37,439 bases of DNA from Halanaerobacter jeridensis (lineage in GTDB: Bacteria; Bacillota; Halanaerobiia; Halobacteroidales; Halobacteroidaceae). Below are positions 23,682 to 31,049 of this stretch, piece by piece. The stretch is from contig NZ_JAFBDQ010000023.1 of assembly GCF_016908315.1 (NCBI RefSeq), positions 1 through 37,439 on the forward strand, given 5' to 3'. Below the pieces are notes generated by a model, which worked only from the letters and a program-made list of their open reading frames with translations, was not told the origin of the DNA and did no database searches. A program made the position numbers and the translations under genes. The number at the start of each line of letters is the position of its first letter. Positions within the stretch are counted from its first letter, which is position 1.

Positions 23682-23815
23682 GTCCGCTTCTCACCTATAG
23701 ATTACCCCTATAGGTTAATACTGAATTAGCTGTAATTGTTTTGAGGAATTTTTCCTAGGGAGAACTATGGCTAATTTGGTGAAGCGGATGACCTTAAATG
23801 GTCATCCTTTTTCTT
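23682..23815 (+). ncRNA. L20-type leader with attenuator upstream of infC
   Basis: Structured leader of the translation-factor operon. GTCCGCTTC (23682-23690) can pair with GAAGCGGAT (23781-23789). Inside are hairpins ACCTATAG / CTATAGGT (23693-23700, 23708-23715) and AATTAGC / GCTAATT. The terminator GGATGACC / GGTCATCC (23786-23807) with TTTTTCTTTT overlaps the long-range partner by four bases, so the two folds exclude each other. In Firmicutes, ribosomal protein L20 binds such a leader and represses its own operon. Assigned from position and architecture, not from a covariance search. Confidence 0.75.
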
Positions 23816-23883
23816 TTCTGGAATCTAAAAATCTTATCTTAAATTAGATTTCAGCTTCGAATATTTATGGAGGTGCATATAAA

Positions 23884-24405
23884 ATTAGTGCAGAAGACTT
23901 AAGAGTCAATGAACAAATTAAGGCTCGCGAAGTACGAGTAGTTGATAATGATGGTGAACAGATTGGGATTATGCCGTTGAAGAAAGGTTTGAGTTTAGCA
24001 GAAGAAAAAGATTTAGAACTAGTGGAGGTAGCTCCACAGGCTGATCCACCTGTTTGTAAGATTATGGACTATGGAAAGTACAAGTATGAGCAAGCGAAAA
24101 AAGCTAAAGAAGCTAAGAAAAATCAAAATGTAATGAAGACAAAAGAAGTTCAAATGAGTGTTAATATTGAAGATCATGATTTTAATACTAAAGTGAATAT
24201 GGCACAAAGATTTTTAGAAAATAAAGATAAAGTTAAAGTAAGTATTCGCTTTAGGGGAAGAGAAATCACTCATAAAGATCTTGGCTATGACTTGATGGAT
24301 AGATTTGCTGATGAATTAAAAGAATATGGTAGAGTATCCAGCAAGCCGCAACTTGAAGGCCGTAATTTATTAATGTTTATTACTCCTAAGAGTGATAAAA
24401 ACTAA
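23884..24405 (+). CDS. infC: Translation initiation factor IF-3 (ATT start)
   Basis: 173 aa when begun at the ATT at 23884, which has GGAGGT (23869-23874) 9 bases upstream. The first residues then read (M)SAEDLRVNEQIKAREVRVVD, the conserved IF-3 N-terminus. The first ATG in frame (23971) would remove 29 conserved residues and has no ribosome site. A rare AUU start is a known infC feature: IF-3 discriminates against it and so represses its own synthesis. The N-domain, a lysine-rich linker (about 80-95) and the C-domain with VKVSIRFRGREITH are present. First gene of infC-rpmI-rplT. Confidence 0.95.
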   Translation: MSAEDLRVNEQIKAREVRVVDNDGEQIGIMPLKKGLSLAEEKDLELVEVAPQADPPVCKIMDYGKYKYEQAKKAKEAKKNQNVMKTKEVQMSVNIEDHDFNTKVNMAQRFLENKDKVKVSIRFRGREITHKDLGYDLMDRFADELKEYGRVSSKPQLEGRNLLMFITPKSDKN

Positions 24406-24423
24406 TAAAAGGAGGAATTAAAG

Positions 24424-24624
24424 ATGGGGAATAAAATGAAGACACATAAAGGTGCTGCTAAGCGTTTTAAGAAGACAAGTAAAGGAAAATATAAATATAA
24501 GCGACCAAAGAGAAATCATTTAATGACTAAAAAGTCAAGTGAGAAGAAGAAAAATTTAAGAAAAGATAGTCATTTAGATAAAGCTGATGCAAAGAAATTA
24601 AAAACTTTAATGCCGTATGACTAG
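24424..24624 (+). CDS. rpmI: 50S ribosomal protein L35
   Basis: 66 aa, very basic, with the family core MKTHKGAAKRFKKTSKGK and the H..TKKS segment. The ATG at 24424 is preferred (AGGAGG 8 bases upstream), although many L35 proteins begin at the Met five residues further on. Small subunit-joining protein of the 50S particle. Lies 18 bases after infC in the conserved order. Confidence 0.97.
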   Translation: MGNKMKTHKGAAKRFKKTSKGKYKYKRPKRNHLMTKKSSEKKKNLRKDSHLDKADAKKLKTLMPYD

Positions 24625-24655
24625 AATATAAGAAAATAATAAAGGAGGAATTATT

Positions 24656-25009
24656 ATGCCACGCGCTAAACGGGGTAATAAAAGATTAAAAAGAAGAAAG
24701 AAAATTTTAAAATTGGCTAAGGGATATTTTGGTTCTAAGAGTAAATTGTATCGTCCTGCAAAAGAGCAGGTTATGAGATCTTTAAACTATGCATATCGAG
24801 ATAGAAAGCAGAAGAAAAGAGAATTCAGAAAGTTATGGATTACTCGAATTAATGCTGCTGCTAGAAAACATGATATGTCTTATAGTAGATTTATTCATGG
24901 TTTAAAAGAGGCTGATATTGATATTAATCGAAAAATGTTAGCTGAATTAGCTGTGAATAATGAAGAAGATTTTGCTGAATTAGTTGAATTAGCTAAAGAA
25001 CAATTATAA
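24656..25009 (+). CDS. rplT: 50S ribosomal protein L20
   Basis: 117 aa, the family length. [39 protein letters not shown] and SRFIHGLK are typical. L20 is an early-assembly 23S rRNA-binding protein and, in Firmicutes, the repressor that acts on the leader of this operon. AGGAGG upstream. Last gene of infC-rpmI-rplT, followed by a terminator. Confidence 0.98.
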   Translation: MPRAKRGNKRLKRRKKILKLAKGYFGSKSKLYRPAKEQVMRSLNYAYRDRKQKKREFRKLWITRINAAARKHDMSYSRFIHGLKEADIDINRKMLAELAVNNEEDFAELVELAKEQL

Positions 25010-25022
25010 TTGTAATATCATT

Positions 25023-25056
25023 GAGCTTAAGGCGTTCAGCTTTAAGCTCTTTTTTG
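25023..25056 (+). terminator. Terminator of infC-rpmI-rplT
   Basis: GAGCTTAAGG / CTTTAAGCTC (one G-T pair), 7-nt loop, followed by TTTTTTGTTT. Confidence 0.9.
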
Positions 25057-25069
25057 TTTAAAAGTTTAC

Positions 25070-25099
25070 TTGACAATAGCCATGATAAATATTTATAAT
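25070..25099 (+). promoter_or_regulatory. Promoter of the ktr riboswitch transcript
   Basis: TTGACA (25070-25075) and TATAAT (25094-25099) with an 18-bp spacer, about 17 bases before the first riboswitch stem. Confidence 0.82.
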
Positions 25100-25116
25100 A
25101 TAAGCAAACTAAATAT

Positions 25117-25353
25117 CTACTCTATACCGAATTCTATATTATTTATAGAAGCGGGGGACCCATTTTTTGGGGCGAAGCTACTTATTAAGTTTAAGTCTTA
25201 GTTCAAGTATGATGTTAAATAATGCATATTATTTTCAGATTTTACTTAGCTTTAAACTTGGACTTAGACTTATATTTAAGTGGTGAGGTTTACCCTTTGT
25301 CCTTAGCCCGTCAGCTAACCTCGTAGGTGTTTTAAAAGGGGGGTAGAGTGTAG
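25117..25353 (+). ncRNA. c-di-AMP riboswitch (ydaO/yuaA class)
   Basis: The outer stem pairs CTACTCTATACC (25117-25128) with GGTAGAGTGTAG (25342-25353), with two mismatches. The aptamer core signatures are GCGGGGGACCCA and GGGGCGAAGC near 25151-25177, and CCCGTCAGCTAACCTCGTAG near 25308-25327, the best-conserved block of the class. A large peripheral arm (about 25180-25282; core AAGTCTTAGTTCAAGT / ACTTGGACTTAGACTT) is inserted between them. With c-di-AMP bound, the downstream terminator forms and K+ uptake genes are shut off. Confidence 0.93.
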
Positions 25354-25400
25354 AATTATATAAACTACTATTATTTTTTTTAAAGTAGGGAATAGTATAT

Positions 25401-25437
25401 AAAGACTACAGCTACCTTGCTGTAGTCTTTTTGTGTT
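25401..25437 (+). terminator. Riboswitch-controlled terminator before ktrB
   Basis: 12-bp stem AAAGACTACAGC / GCTGTAGTCTTT, 6-nt loop, T-rich tail. It lies 48 bases after the aptamer and about 66 bases before ktrB, so it is the expression platform. Confidence 0.9.
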
Positions 25438-25503
25438 TAATTTTAACTTTTGATACATAGTTTTATAATTAAATTTATTTGTTGCTGGTGGAGGTGACAA
25501 AAA

Positions 25504-26838
25504 TTGAGTAAAATTAATTTTCATGATTTAACCCCTGCGCAAGTATTATTGATGGGATATGCAGTGGTTATTTTAACAGGTTCAATATTATTAACTTTGC
25601 CTGTAGCTACAGTTAATGGAGAAGGAATGAGTTTTTTGAATGCTTTATTTACATCTACTTCTGCTACAGCAGTTACTGGATTAATTGTAGAAAATACTGC
25701 TAGCTTTTTTACTATGTTTGGTCAAATAGTAATTTTAGTGCTGATTCAAATTGGTGGTTTAGGAATTATGACTATGTCAACTTTGTTTGCTTTTTTAATT
25801 GGTAAGAAATTGACTTTAAGACATAGACTAGTAATTCAAGAAGATTTAGATCAATTTCAATTATCGGGAATTGTAAGATTGGTGAGATATGTATTAGGAG
25901 TTACTTTTACCATCGAAGGTTTAGGTGCTTTCTTTCTATTTTTAAGATTAGTTAGAGATATGCCGATGGGAAAAGCAATTTATTTTTCAATTTTTCATGC
26001 TGTATCTGCTTTTAACAATGCTGGGTTTGATATTTTTGGTAATAGTTTAGAGAATTTCACTAGTGACCCTGCAATTAATTTAACTATTTGTGCTTTGATT
26101 ATTCTAGGTGGTATTGGCTTTGCGGTAATTGCTGAGTTATATGATGGTAAAAAATTCAAAAATTTTTCTTTGCAGACCAAATTGGTCTTAAGTGTTACTC
26201 TTGTTCTGCTGGTTTTGGGAACTATTGTTTCTTTTGCTTTAGAATTTTCTAATCCTGAAACTTTAGGTAACTTGTCTTGGCAGGGTAAAGGATTAGCTGC
26301 CTTCTTTTTATCTGTAACTCCAAGAACAGCTGGATTTAATACTGTGCCTACTGGAGCTTTAAGAAGTTCCACCTTGTTTTTTATTATTGCTTTAATGTTT
26401 ATCGGTGCTTCCCCTGGTTCTACTGGAGGGGGAGTGAAAACTACTACTTTTGGTGCATTATTGGCTGTGTTGTATACGACAGCTACTGGGAAAGAAGATG
26501 TAGAACTTTACAAACGTAGAATTGGGAAAGAAGTTATTTATAGTGCAATTGCAATCATAGCTATTTCATTAATGTTAGTAGTAAGTGTAACTATGATTTT
26601 AGCGATTACTGAAGAGGCAGCCTTTATTGATTTATTTTTTGAAGCTGTTTCAGCTTTTGGTACTGTAGGATTATCTACTGGAGTAACTGGTAACTTATCA
26701 GTTGTTGGTCGTATTTTAATTATCTTCACTATGTTTGCTGGGCGAGTTGGTCCATTAACGATAGCAGTTGCAATTGGTGAACGCAGAAAGCGTAAAGCTA
26801 ATATTAGATATCCGAAAGAAAAAATACTAGTTGGTTAG
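25504..26838 (+). CDS. ktrB: K+ uptake channel subunit KtrB/TrkH family
   Basis: 444 aa integral membrane protein with TTG start; GGAGGTG about 6-12 bases upstream supports it. Four pore-loop repeats with the filter glycines are visible: TSATAVTGLIV, SAFNNAGFD, TPRTAGFNT and SAFGTVGLST. The length and lack of extra N-terminal helices fit KtrB rather than TrkH. It forms a Na+- or gating-ring-dependent K+ channel controlled by the cytoplasmic KtrA ring. Co-transcribed with ktrA 14 bases downstream and regulated by the c-di-AMP riboswitch, consistent with osmotic K+ control. Confidence 0.94.
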   Translation: MSKINFHDLTPAQVLLMGYAVVILTGSILLTLPVATVNGEGMSFLNALFTSTSATAVTGLIVENTASFFTMFGQIVILVLIQIGGLGIMTMSTLFAFLIGKKLTLRHRLVIQEDLDQFQLSGIVRLVRYVLGVTFTIEGLGAFFLFLRLVRDMPMGKAIYFSIFHAVSAFNNAGFDIFGNSLENFTSDPAINLTICALIILGGIGFAVIAELYDGKKFKNFSLQTKLVLSVTLVLLVLGTIVSFALEFSNPETLGNLSWQGKGLAAFFLSVTPRTAGFNTVPTGALRSSTLFFIIALMFIGASPGSTGGGVKTTTFGALLAVLYTTATGKEDVELYKRRIGKEVIYSAIAIIAISLMLVVSVTMILAITEEAAFIDLFFEAVSAFGTVGLSTGVTGNLSVVGRILIIFTMFAGRVGPLTIAVAIGERRKRKANIRYPKEKILVG

Positions 26839-26852
26839 AAAGGAGAATAATT

Positions 26853-27500
26853 ATGAAACAGTTTGTGGTAATTGGTTTAGGACGTTTTGGCTCGAGTGTA
26901 GCAACTACTTTAGCACAAAAAGGTTATGATGTATTAGCAATTGATCAAAAGGAAGAATTAGTAGAGGAAATTAGTAATGTAGTAACTCATGCTGTGCAAG
27001 CTGATGCTACAGATGAGGATGCATTAAAAAGTTTAGGAGTTAATAATTTTGATATTGGAATTGTTAGTATTGGAGATAATATACATGGCAATATTTTGGC
27101 TACTTTAATTTTGAAAGAGTTGGGGGTACCTAATGTAGTAGTTAAAGCTCAAGATAGCATGCATGGTAAGTTATTAAGTAAGATTGGGGCTGATAAAGTT
27201 GTTTATCCTGAGCGAGATATGGGAGCTCGAGTAGCGAATAATTTGATTTCGGCTAATGTTCTAGATCATATTGAATTAGCTCCAGGCTATAATATTGCTG
27301 AATTAATTGCTTCTGAAAACTTGATAGGACATAGTTTACAAGAATTAGATTTAAGACAAAAGTTTGGTGTTAATGTTTTAGCTATTAAAACTGATGATGG
27401 TATTAATATTTCGCCTAATGCTTCTGATTTACTAAATAAAGGTGATGTATTAGTAGTGATGGGCCAAGAGGATAGTATAGAGCAACTAAAAGATTATTAA
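26853..27500 (+). CDS. ktrA: K+ uptake regulatory subunit KtrA (RCK protein), copy 1
   Basis: 215 aa: RCK_N Rossmann domain (GLGRFGSSVA nucleotide loop, VLAIDQKEELV) to about residue 135, then an RCK_C domain (about 135-215). It forms the octameric ring that binds ATP/ADP through RCK_N and, in Firmicutes, c-di-AMP through RCK_C, gating KtrB. AAAGGAG precedes the ATG. It lies directly after ktrB in the same operon. No terminator follows before the mobile-element-like repeat. Confidence 0.95.
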   Translation: MKQFVVIGLGRFGSSVATTLAQKGYDVLAIDQKEELVEEISNVVTHAVQADATDEDALKSLGVNNFDIGIVSIGDNIHGNILATLILKELGVPNVVVKAQDSMHGKLLSKIGADKVVYPERDMGARVANNLISANVLDHIELAPGYNIAELIASENLIGHSLQELDLRQKFGVNVLAIKTDDGINISPNASDLLNKGDVLVVMGQEDSIEQLKDY

Positions 27501-27517
27501 TCACTTATGTAATATAT

Positions 27518-27728
27518 CTATATAAAGTGGCACTATCGTGCCACTAGCTAGTAGATAAAAGCTAGTAGCTAGTAGTAAATTCAAAACCAAAAAACAGTTC
27601 ATAGCTTTGAATTATTGAATACTAGGTTAATGTTTTAGGTTTTGAATTTGATTTTATGTTTTTAACTACTAGCTCCTAACTACTTACTTCTAGCTATAAA
27701 GTTGCACTGGAAGTGCAACTTTATATAG
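27518..27728. mobile_element. MITE-like element, copy 1 (terminal inverted repeats shared with 36871-37211)
   Basis: About 211 bp, no ORF. The ends CTATATAAAGTGGCAC (27518-27533) and GTGCAACTTTATATAG (27713-27728) are inverted repeats matching at 15 of 16 positions. Each end is also part of a small hairpin: AGTGGCAC / GTGCCACT and TATAAAGTTGCACT / AGTGCAACTTTATA. Nested inverted repeats occur inside, AAATTCAAAACC / GGTTTTGAATTT and CTAGTAG-type / CTACTAG-type arms, so the whole element can fold on itself. The same end sequence CTATATAAAGTG bounds a second element at 36871. It separates the two ktrA genes. No clear target duplication is seen. Confidence 0.6.
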
Positions 27729-27807
27729 AAATAATTTCACCTCGAGGTTATAAAGAAAGTTTATTATGGAAATATTAACTTTGAGAGTTGACCTGGGGGT
27801 GAAAAAA

Positions 27808-28455
27808 ATGAAACAGTTTGTCATTATTGGATTAGGAAGATTTGGGACTAGTGTAGCTAAAACTTTAGCTTATAAATATTATGATGTTTTAGCAATTGAT
27901 ATTAATGAGGAAAAAGTGCAAGAAATTAGTGATGAAGTTACTCATGCTGTTAATTTAGATGCTACTAACAAGAAGGCTTTAACTAATTTAGGTGTTGGGA
28001 ATTTTGATGTAGCTGTGGTGAGTATTGGAGAAGATGTACATGCTAATATTTTAACTACTTTAATTTTAAAAGAATTAGGCGTAGAAGAAGTTGTTGCCAA
28101 AGCTCAAGATAGTCTACATGGTAGAATCTTAACAAAGTTAGGAGCAGATAGAGTTGTTTATCCCGAACATGATATGGGAACTCGAATAGCCAATCATTTG
28201 GTCTCGGCACAGATATTAGACTATATTGAGTTAGCTCCTAATTATAGTGTGATTGAAATTAAGGCTAGTTCCAAAATGTATGGTCGTAGTTTGTTGGATT
28301 TAAGTTTGAGGACCAAATTTGGTGTGAATGTGGTAGCTATAAAAAGGGGTAAAAAAATAGATGTATCTCCCCAGGCTGAAACTAAAATAGAAGAAAAAGA
28401 TACTTTGATTGTAATTGGTTCTAATGATAGCTTAGAAGAGTTGAAGAAATTTTAA
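27808..28455 (+). CDS. ktrA: K+ uptake regulatory subunit KtrA, copy 2
   Basis: 215 aa from the ATG at 27808, with GGGGGTG a few bases upstream. The longer frame from 27766 adds 14 residues not found in the paralog. It aligns without gaps to copy 1 (MKQFV.IGLGRFG.SVA, THAV, LILKELGV, KAQDS.HG, GAD.VVYPE.DMG.R.AN, IELAP.Y), with more than half of the positions identical by eye. RCK_N and RCK_C domains are both complete. Only one ktrB is in the window, so the two rings may alternate, mix, or serve a second KtrB elsewhere. The MITE-like repeat between the copies may weaken co-transcription. Confidence 0.93.
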   Translation: MKQFVIIGLGRFGTSVAKTLAYKYYDVLAIDINEEKVQEISDEVTHAVNLDATNKKALTNLGVGNFDVAVVSIGEDVHANILTTLILKELGVEEVVAKAQDSLHGRILTKLGADRVVYPEHDMGTRIANHLVSAQILDYIELAPNYSVIEIKASSKMYGRSLLDLSLRTKFGVNVVAIKRGKKIDVSPQAETKIEEKDTLIVIGSNDSLEELKKF

Positions 28456-28474
28456 CTGGGGAGGATTTTATAAA

Positions 28475-29404
28475 ATGATTAGCACTGTAACGATTAATCC
28501 AGCTGTAGACTATAGTTTAAAAGCAGACGAAATTAAATTAGATAAGGTGAATCGAGTTGATTTTTTGGCCAAAAGTGCTGCCGGGAAAGGTATTAATGTA
28601 GCTAAAGCAGTTAAGAAATTGGGCCAAGAACCTCAAGCTTTAGGTTGTGTAGGAGGGGTAGCGGGTCAATATATAGTTGATGAGTTAAAGAAACAAGAAA
28701 TAACAACGGACTTTAATTGGGTAGAGAATGAAACACGAATCAATTTTAAAGTCATTGATAATTTAAATCAAGAAACTAAAATCAATCAGCATGGGTTACC
28801 ATTAACTGAATCTGAATTAGAGAAAATTTTTGCTAAAATAATAGAGCAAGCTCAGCAAAGTGAAATTTTAATTTTAGGAGGAAGTTTACCTGAGAATACT
28901 CCTGTTGATTTTTATCAGAAAGTAATTGCTGAATTAAATGGAACAGCTACTAAAGTATTTTTGGATACTTCTGAAGAAGCATTAAAATTAGCTTTAAAAT
29001 CAAAGCCAACATTAATTAAACCTAACTTGAGGGAACTAGAAGAAATTGAGGGGCAAGAATTATCTTTTCAAGAAGTAATTTCTGTTAGCCAAGATTTAGT
29101 AACTTCTGGGATTGAAACAGTAGTTGTATCTATGGGAGCTGATGGAGCATTATTAGTAACTGAAAAAGATGTTTGCTATGCTCGTCCACCTCAAGTTGAA
29201 GTTGTTAGTACAGTAGGAGCCGGAGATAGTATGGTTGGTGCTTTAGCTGTAGCTTATGCTAAAAATTATTCCGCCCAGAAAAAACTAAAATTTGCTGTAG
29301 CAATGAGTGTAGCAACTATTTTATCCCCTGGTAGTGAAGTTGCTAATTTAGTAGAAGTTAAAAAATGGATGAAAGAAGTAAAAGTCAAACAAGTGGAGGG
29401 CTAA
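28475..29404 (+). CDS. pfkB: 1-phosphofructokinase-type hexose-phosphate kinase (PfkB family)
   Basis: 309 aa ribokinase-fold kinase of the FruK/LacC branch. The N-terminal TVTINPAVDYSL, GKGINVAKAVKKLG and the GG.SLP segment are typical, and the catalytic motif VSTVGAGDSMVGAL holds the base Asp of GAGDS. It probably phosphorylates fructose 1-phosphate (or tagatose 6-phosphate) to a bisphosphate in the cytoplasm. No fructose PTS genes are adjacent, so the sugar is uncertain. GGGGAGG lies upstream of the ATG, 19 bases after ktrA copy 2; the gene ends two bases before the next start, so it is coupled to the methyltransferase gene. Confidence 0.85.
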   Translation: MISTVTINPAVDYSLKADEIKLDKVNRVDFLAKSAAGKGINVAKAVKKLGQEPQALGCVGGVAGQYIVDELKKQEITTDFNWVENETRINFKVIDNLNQETKINQHGLPLTESELEKIFAKIIEQAQQSEILILGGSLPENTPVDFYQKVIAELNGTATKVFLDTSEEALKLALKSKPTLIKPNLRELEEIEGQELSFQEVISVSQDLVTSGIETVVVSMGADGALLVTEKDVCYARPPQVEVVSTVGAGDSMVGALAVAYAKNYSAQKKLKFAVAMSVATILSPGSEVANLVEVKKWMKEVKVKQVEG

Positions 29405-29406
29405 TA

Positions 29407-30207
29407 ATGAAAATTACTAGTTCAAGTAATGATAAAATTAAGTATTTACGTTCTTTATATAAGAAAAAATATCGTAGGAAATATAAGCAATTTGTTTTAG
29501 AAGGTCTAAGGTTAATTGAAGAAGCAGTCCAAGAAAATGTGGATTTAAGTCAGGTCTTTTATTCAGAATACTTATTAAGAAATGAACAAGGTCAGAAATT
29601 ATTGGGGCAATTAGAAGAGAAAGAAGTTCAAATTTATAAAATTGATGATGATTTATTACAGCAAGTAGCTGATACTGTTTCACCGCAGGGGATTTTAGCA
29701 ATTGCTGATAAAGTAGAGTATGAGTTAAATGATATATTAGAAAACAAGGATGGATTAATCTTAGTAGTAGACCAAATACAAGATCCAGGTAATTTAGGAA
29801 CTATTATTAGGACAGCAGATGCAGCTGGTTTTGATGGGATAATTACTACTAAAGGAACAGTGAGTTTATATAATCAAAAAACTATTAGATCAACGATGGG
29901 ATCATTTTTTAGAACTCCAATTGCTAAAGTTAATGATTTAAATGAATTTGAACACGGAATAAGCGAAAGTAATTATAATCTTGTAGTAGCAGATACAGCT
30001 GGTGATAATTATCATTTCGATATTGATTATTTACCTGCTACAGCTATAATAGTTGGTAATGAAGCTCATGGTCCTCGTCAAGAATTAATAGATTTAGCAG
30101 ATCAATCAATTAAAATTCCTTTATTAGGGGGAGCAGAATCTTTAAATGTAGCAATGGCTACTAGTGTTATTGTTTATGAGGCTATTCGCCAGAAATTAGA
30201 TAAATAG
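29407..30207 (+). CDS. ysgA: TrmH/SpoU-family 23S rRNA 2'-O-methyltransferase (YsgA-like)
   Basis: 266 aa from the ATG at 29407, with GGAGG (29396-29400) 6 bases upstream; a frame from 29365 would overlap pfkB. An N-terminal substrate-binding domain (about 1-100, KIKYLRSLYKKKYRRKY) precedes the knotted SPOUT domain with QDPGNLGTIIRTADAAGFDG, IIVGNEAHGPRQE and IPLLGGAESLNVAMATSV. Such enzymes methylate a ribose in 23S rRNA using SAM. Placement just ahead of pheS-pheT matches ysgA in Bacillus. The target nucleotide is not readable from sequence. Confidence 0.88.
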   Translation: MKITSSSNDKIKYLRSLYKKKYRRKYKQFVLEGLRLIEEAVQENVDLSQVFYSEYLLRNEQGQKLLGQLEEKEVQIYKIDDDLLQQVADTVSPQGILAIADKVEYELNDILENKDGLILVVDQIQDPGNLGTIIRTADAAGFDGIITTKGTVSLYNQKTIRSTMGSFFRTPIAKVNDLNEFEHGISESNYNLVVADTAGDNYHFDIDYLPATAIIVGNEAHGPRQELIDLADQSIKIPLLGGAESLNVAMATSVIVYEAIRQKLDK

Positions 30208-30258
30208 TTGAGAATTAGGTTGCTATAAATTACTATACATAATAAATAATATTTGTGG

Positions 30259-30264
30259 TACAAT
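30259..30264 (+). promoter_or_regulatory. Possible extended -10 promoter of the coiled-coil gene
   Basis: TGGTACAAT (TG at 30256-30257, hexamer 30259-30264), no convincing -35, 55 bases before the start codon. A 9-bp inverted repeat AATTAGGTT / AACCTAATT (30213-30221, 30288-30296) brackets it. Confidence 0.35.
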
Positions 30265-30319
30265 AATAAATGAGGTTTAATATGGATAACCTAATTTATC
30301 AAATTGGGAGTGATATAAA

Positions 30320-30661
30320 ATGGCGAACGAAGAAATATTACAACTTATTTTAGATAAAGTAACTAATTTAGATAATAAGGTAACTAGCTTAGATAATAAG
30401 GTAACTGATCTAGATAATAAAGTATCTGGTCTAGAAGACAAAGTATCGAATTTAGATAATAAAGTAGATGACCTAGGAACAAGAATGGATAGTTTAGAAA
30501 AAGAAGTACAGAAGAATAGGACAATGATAAAAAATAATAGTGATAGATTAGATATTGTAGTTCGTCAAGTTAACGAAAATAATCAAATTTTGAAACAGGA
30601 AAATGTTCAGAAATGGTTAAAAGTTGGTAGTGAGGTAATGGAACATTGGCAGGAAAAATAA
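30320..30661 (+). CDS. Small coiled-coil protein built from tandem heptads
   Basis: 113 aa, no signal peptide, ATG after GGGAGTG. Residues about 17-58 consist of near-identical heptads LDNKVTS, LDNKVTD, LDNKVSG, LEDKVSN, LDNKVDD and LGTRMDS, continuing as LEKEVQK and less regular heptads to about 100. This predicts one long parallel coiled coil. The C-terminus (VQKWLKVGSEVMEHWQEK) is different. Function unknown; similar short heptad proteins occur as uncharacterised genes in Clostridia. It may be a trimeric or tetrameric scaffold. It stands alone between ysgA and the pheST leader. Confidence 0.7.
   Translation: MANEEILQLILDKVTNLDNKVTSLDNKVTDLDNKVSGLEDKVSNLDNKVDDLGTRMDSLEKEVQKNRTMIKNNSDRLDIVVRQVNENNQILKQENVQKWLKVGSEVMEHWQEK
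30368..30472 (+). repeat. Five tandem 21-bp repeats inside the coiled-coil gene
   Basis: Units begin at 30368, 30389, 30410, 30431 and 30452. The shared core is TAGATAATAA(G/A)GTA; units 1 and 2 differ only in the last three bases, unit 4 is the most divergent. Each unit encodes one heptad. The DNA-level identity implies recent duplication and possible length variation between strains. Confidence 0.9.
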
Positions 30662-30699
30662 TAGATTTAAATTATAATAACTAGTTTTCAGAAGTAGAA

Positions 30700-30728
30700 T
30701 TGAATTTGTATCAGGCTTATGATATAAT
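30700..30728 (+). promoter_or_regulatory. Promoter of pheS-pheT
   Basis: TTGAAT (30700-30705), 17-bp spacer, extended -10 TGATATAAT (hexamer 30723-30728). Confidence 0.8.
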
Positions 30729-30751
30729 TTATTTGAATTTAATATCGTGAA

Positions 30752-30988
30752 TAGCAATGACGAAGATAAGTAAGTTAGAATTACCTTCTCAGGGAGAGAA
30801 TATGTAACTGGAATTATTCTTGGAGGTTAAGCTAACTGAATTCACTTCTGAGCTGCTAGCTGAATTATAGTAGGCTTAGCCGGTTTTCTACCGTAACCAA
30901 GAATTAAAGTTGAGCTGTAAAGCTAACTAAGGTGGTACCGCGAATCCCTTTTTCTTTCGTCCTTAGCCGGAAAGAAGGGGTTTTTTTG
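30752..30988 (+). ncRNA. T-box riboswitch, phenylalanine specifier
   Basis: Leader that senses uncharged tRNA-Phe. The specifier loop CTGAATTCACTTCTGAG gives TTC (Phe) at 30841-30843. The T-box sequence AAGGTGGTACCGCGAA is at 30929-30944. The terminator stem CCCTTTTTCTTTC / GAAAGAAGGGG with TTTTTTT ends at about 30987. It has the same architecture as the Thr leader at 19436. It controls pheS, which starts 62 bases later. Confidence 0.95.
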
Positions 30989-31049
30989 TTTTTGATATTA
31001 ATTAAATAATAGCAATATTCATTGTAGATTTATAAAGGGAGGATAAAAT

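Noticed and set aside
23971-24405. infC beginning at the first ATG
   Set aside because: It would lack the conserved N-terminus and has no ribosome site; the ATT at 23884 has both.
25995-26372. 125-codon open frame on the minus strand inside ktrB
   Set aside because: Antisense shadow of a strongly conserved membrane-protein gene; no start signals.
27766-27807. 14-residue N-terminal extension of the second KtrA
   Set aside because: The paralog begins at the equivalent of 27808, and the ribosome site GGGGGTG sits inside the extension.
30368-30472. CRISPR array, from the regular 21-bp repeats
   Set aside because: The repeats are contiguous with no spacers, lie in frame within an ORF and encode heptads.
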